From Saccharopolyspora shandongensis (GTDB lineage: Bacteria > Actinomycetota > Actinomycetes > Mycobacteriales > Pseudonocardiaceae): a DNA stretch of 64,000 nucleotides. The first letter of the stretch is position 1. Every line of letters starts with the position of its first letter. This document shows, piece after piece, positions 62,930-64,000 of this stretch. The notes beneath the pieces were generated by a model that saw nothing but the letters and a program-made list of their open reading frames with translations, did not search any database and was not told the origin of the DNA. A program made the position numbers and the translations under genes. The stretch lies in contig NZ_FNOK01000020.1 of assembly GCF_900106995.1 (NCBI RefSeq), positions 77,306 through 141,305 of the forward strand. The letters are read 5' to 3'.

Positions 62930-63778
62930 TTACGGGAGTGGCGTCCAGGTGGGGGTGGGCCCTTCGGTGACCCGGCCGAACTGGACGTCCGCGAAGTGGA
63001 TTCCGAAGCCGATCGTGTTCGGCTCCCGGAGCTCCCGCAGCAGGCCCTGACGCGACCTGATCGCCGCGTCGCGGTCGACGTCCGCCCACACCGGCCAGGT
63101 CGGGTTCTCGATCTGCACCGCGCTGTGCAGCGCATCGCCCAGGACGATCAGGCGCCGGCCGCCCGAGGAGATCGTGTACGAGGCATGGCCCGGCGTGTGC
63201 CCGAAGGTGGTCCACACCCGCACGCCCGGGAAGACCTCCTGTCCATCGTGGATGGTCTCCACCTGCTCGCCCAGCCGGTCCAGCATCTCCTCCGTGACGT
63301 CCGCGGCGTGCTGGTCGCGGCGCTCCCACTCGCGCTCGGACAGCAGCACCCGCGCCTTCGGGAAGGCCCCGTGGTGCGCCCAGCCGATGTGGTCGGTGTG
63401 CAGGTGGGTGATCGCGACGGCTTCGATCTCGTCGGGTTCGCGGCCCAGCGCGGCCAGGTTGTCCAGCAGGTCGCGGCCGTGGATCGCGCCGATGACCGGG
63501 TTCGCCGGATCGTCCGGCGAACCCGCCGGCCCGTAGCCCGCGTCGATCAGCATCGCCCGCGAACCGCGCTCGACGAGCAGCCCGCCGATGCTGGCGACCA
63601 ACTGCCCCGATTCGTCGAGGTGCCGCGCGTGTTCGCGCCAATCGGCTTCGGTCGTCTCCGGGAACCAGCCGCGCGGCTTGAGGCCCACGACGCCGTCCGG
63701 GACGTAGCTGACGCGCAGGTCACCGAGGTCGATCGAGCGGATTCCGGCCACGGCGTTCCAGCGTTGTGCATCGTTCAT
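62930..63778 (-). CDS. MBL-fold metallo-hydrolase
   Basis: Predicted 282 residues. The two-metal motif THLHTDHIGW (H-x-H-x-D-H) is followed by downstream ligands in GHTPGHASY and VLGDALHS. No signal peptide. Of the lactonase/aryl-sulfatase-like MBL group by overall layout; the substrate is not clear. Divergent from a MarR gene with a palindromic operator between, which probably represses it. Confidence 0.9.
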   Translation of the reverse strand: MNDAQRWNAVAGIRSIDLGDLRVSYVPDGVVGLKPRGWFPETTEADWREHARHLDESGQLVASIGGLLVERGSRAMLIDAGYGPAGSPDDPANPVIGAIHGRDLLDNLAALGREPDEIEAVAITHLHTDHIGWAHHGAFPKARVLLSEREWERRDQHAADVTEEMLDRLGEQVETIHDGQEVFPGVRVWTTFGHTPGHASYTISSGGRRLIVLGDALHSAVQIENPTWPVWADVDRDAAIRSRQGLLRELREPNTIGFGIHFADVQFGRVTEGPTPTWTPLP

Positions 63779-63792
63779 GGCAGATGAACTTA

Positions 63793-63836
63793 CAACTTGA
63801 ATTATTAAAGTTGCAACAGTTCTAGCTTGCTAGACT
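63793..63836. promoter_or_regulatory. MarR operator and promoter between MBL and marR genes
   Basis: CAACTT (63793-63798) and AAGTTG (63808-63813) flank an AT-rich 9-bp centre. TAGACT (63831-63836) lies 6 bp before the marR ATG, consistent with a leaderless message. The layout suits joint repression of both genes. Confidence 0.6.
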
Positions 63837-63842
63837 CGACGC

Positions 63843-64000
63843 ATGGACGAGCCGATGGCCGCACGCGAGCTCTGCAGCCTGATCAGCGAGCTCTCGCACA
63901 ACATCGACGAGCACGTGCGCGGCTGCGTCGCCGACACCGACCTCACCGCGCCCCAGGCGATCGCGCTGCGTGAGCTGAGCGAGCCGCTGACCATGCGCGA
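63843..64000 (+). CDS. MarR-family regulator, N-terminal part
   Basis: Only the first ~52 residues are in the window (MDEPMAARELCSLISELSHN and on to TAPQAIALRELSEPLTMR). The helix pattern and the TxxQxxxLREL segment entering the winged helix are those of MarR-type regulators. Cut by the right edge. Divergent from the MBL-fold hydrolase. Confidence 0.8.
   Translation, partial: MDEPMAARELCSLISELSHNIDEHVRGCVADTDLTAPQAIALRELSEPLTMR

Overview
The window is high-GC DNA with strong third-position GC bias, GTG/ATG starts and Shine-Dalgarno sites of the AGGAG type. Gene families and gene order point to a filamentous actinomycete of the Pseudonocardiaceae, probably Saccharopolyspora or a close relative; that genus is an inference. 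Several blocks keep the order seen in Mycobacterium tuberculosis (Rv3627c/Rv3628 at the left; Rv3644c, Rv3646c, Rv3647c, Rv3649, Rv3654c-Rv3661 in the right half), so this is largely core chromosome with an accessory stretch in the middle.

Left part (1-10.5 kb): the 5' part of a probable dacB-type cell-wall peptidase gene with a very long acidic disordered N-terminus, divergent from soluble pyrophosphatase (ppa). A convergent intergenic DnaA-box cluster follows, then a DHA2 drug exporter, a small membrane protein, a rifampin phosphotransferase homologue (rph) and a minus-strand run of envelope genes (secreted protein, DUF4231/SLATT-type membrane protein, M23 peptidase, YceI).

Regulator/transporter region (10.6-30.3 kb): XRE-MmyB, TetR, GntR, ArsR-like, three LysR and one Lrp regulator, mostly divergent from or next to a transporter or enzyme (quinone-oxidoreductase-like MDR, dimethylglycine-oxidase-like flavoprotein, leuA, MMPL, three MFS, DinB, SMP-30, PNPOx). 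Two of the MFS genes are close paralogues that also share a 44-bp promoter segment. Gene 3' ends here carry a family of long hairpins with common outer ends and a common apex.

Accessory scar (30.3-33 kb): next to a tRNA-Thr(CGU) lie a C-terminal tyrosine-integrase fragment, a histone-deacetylase-family fragment, a small-terminase-like fragment and an internally deleted large-terminase gene, plus a secreted-protein gene sitting between the two terminase remnants. I read this as a decayed prophage or integrative element. A secreted protein and an XRE-NACHT-membrane protein (candidate immune STAND NTPase) follow.

Core replication/secretion region (37-58 kb): Ag85-type esterase, holB, topA, a conserved hypothetical, the proton-pumping pyrophosphatase hppA, an MrfA-type helicase, a primase-polymerase-domain protein, a complete seven-gene Tad/Flp-type pilus operon (ssd/cpaE to tadE-like genes), a HAD phosphatase, and two structured RNAs on either side of that phosphatase: a 6C RNA (minus) and an Ms1/MTS2823-type 6S-like RNA (plus).

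Right end (58-64 kb): a nagZ-namZ-serine hydrolase operon for muropeptide/MurNAc recovery, with a perfect palindrome on its promoter, then an MBL-fold hydrolase divergent from a MarR regulator cut by the window edge. No CRISPR array, rRNA or intact mobile element was seen.
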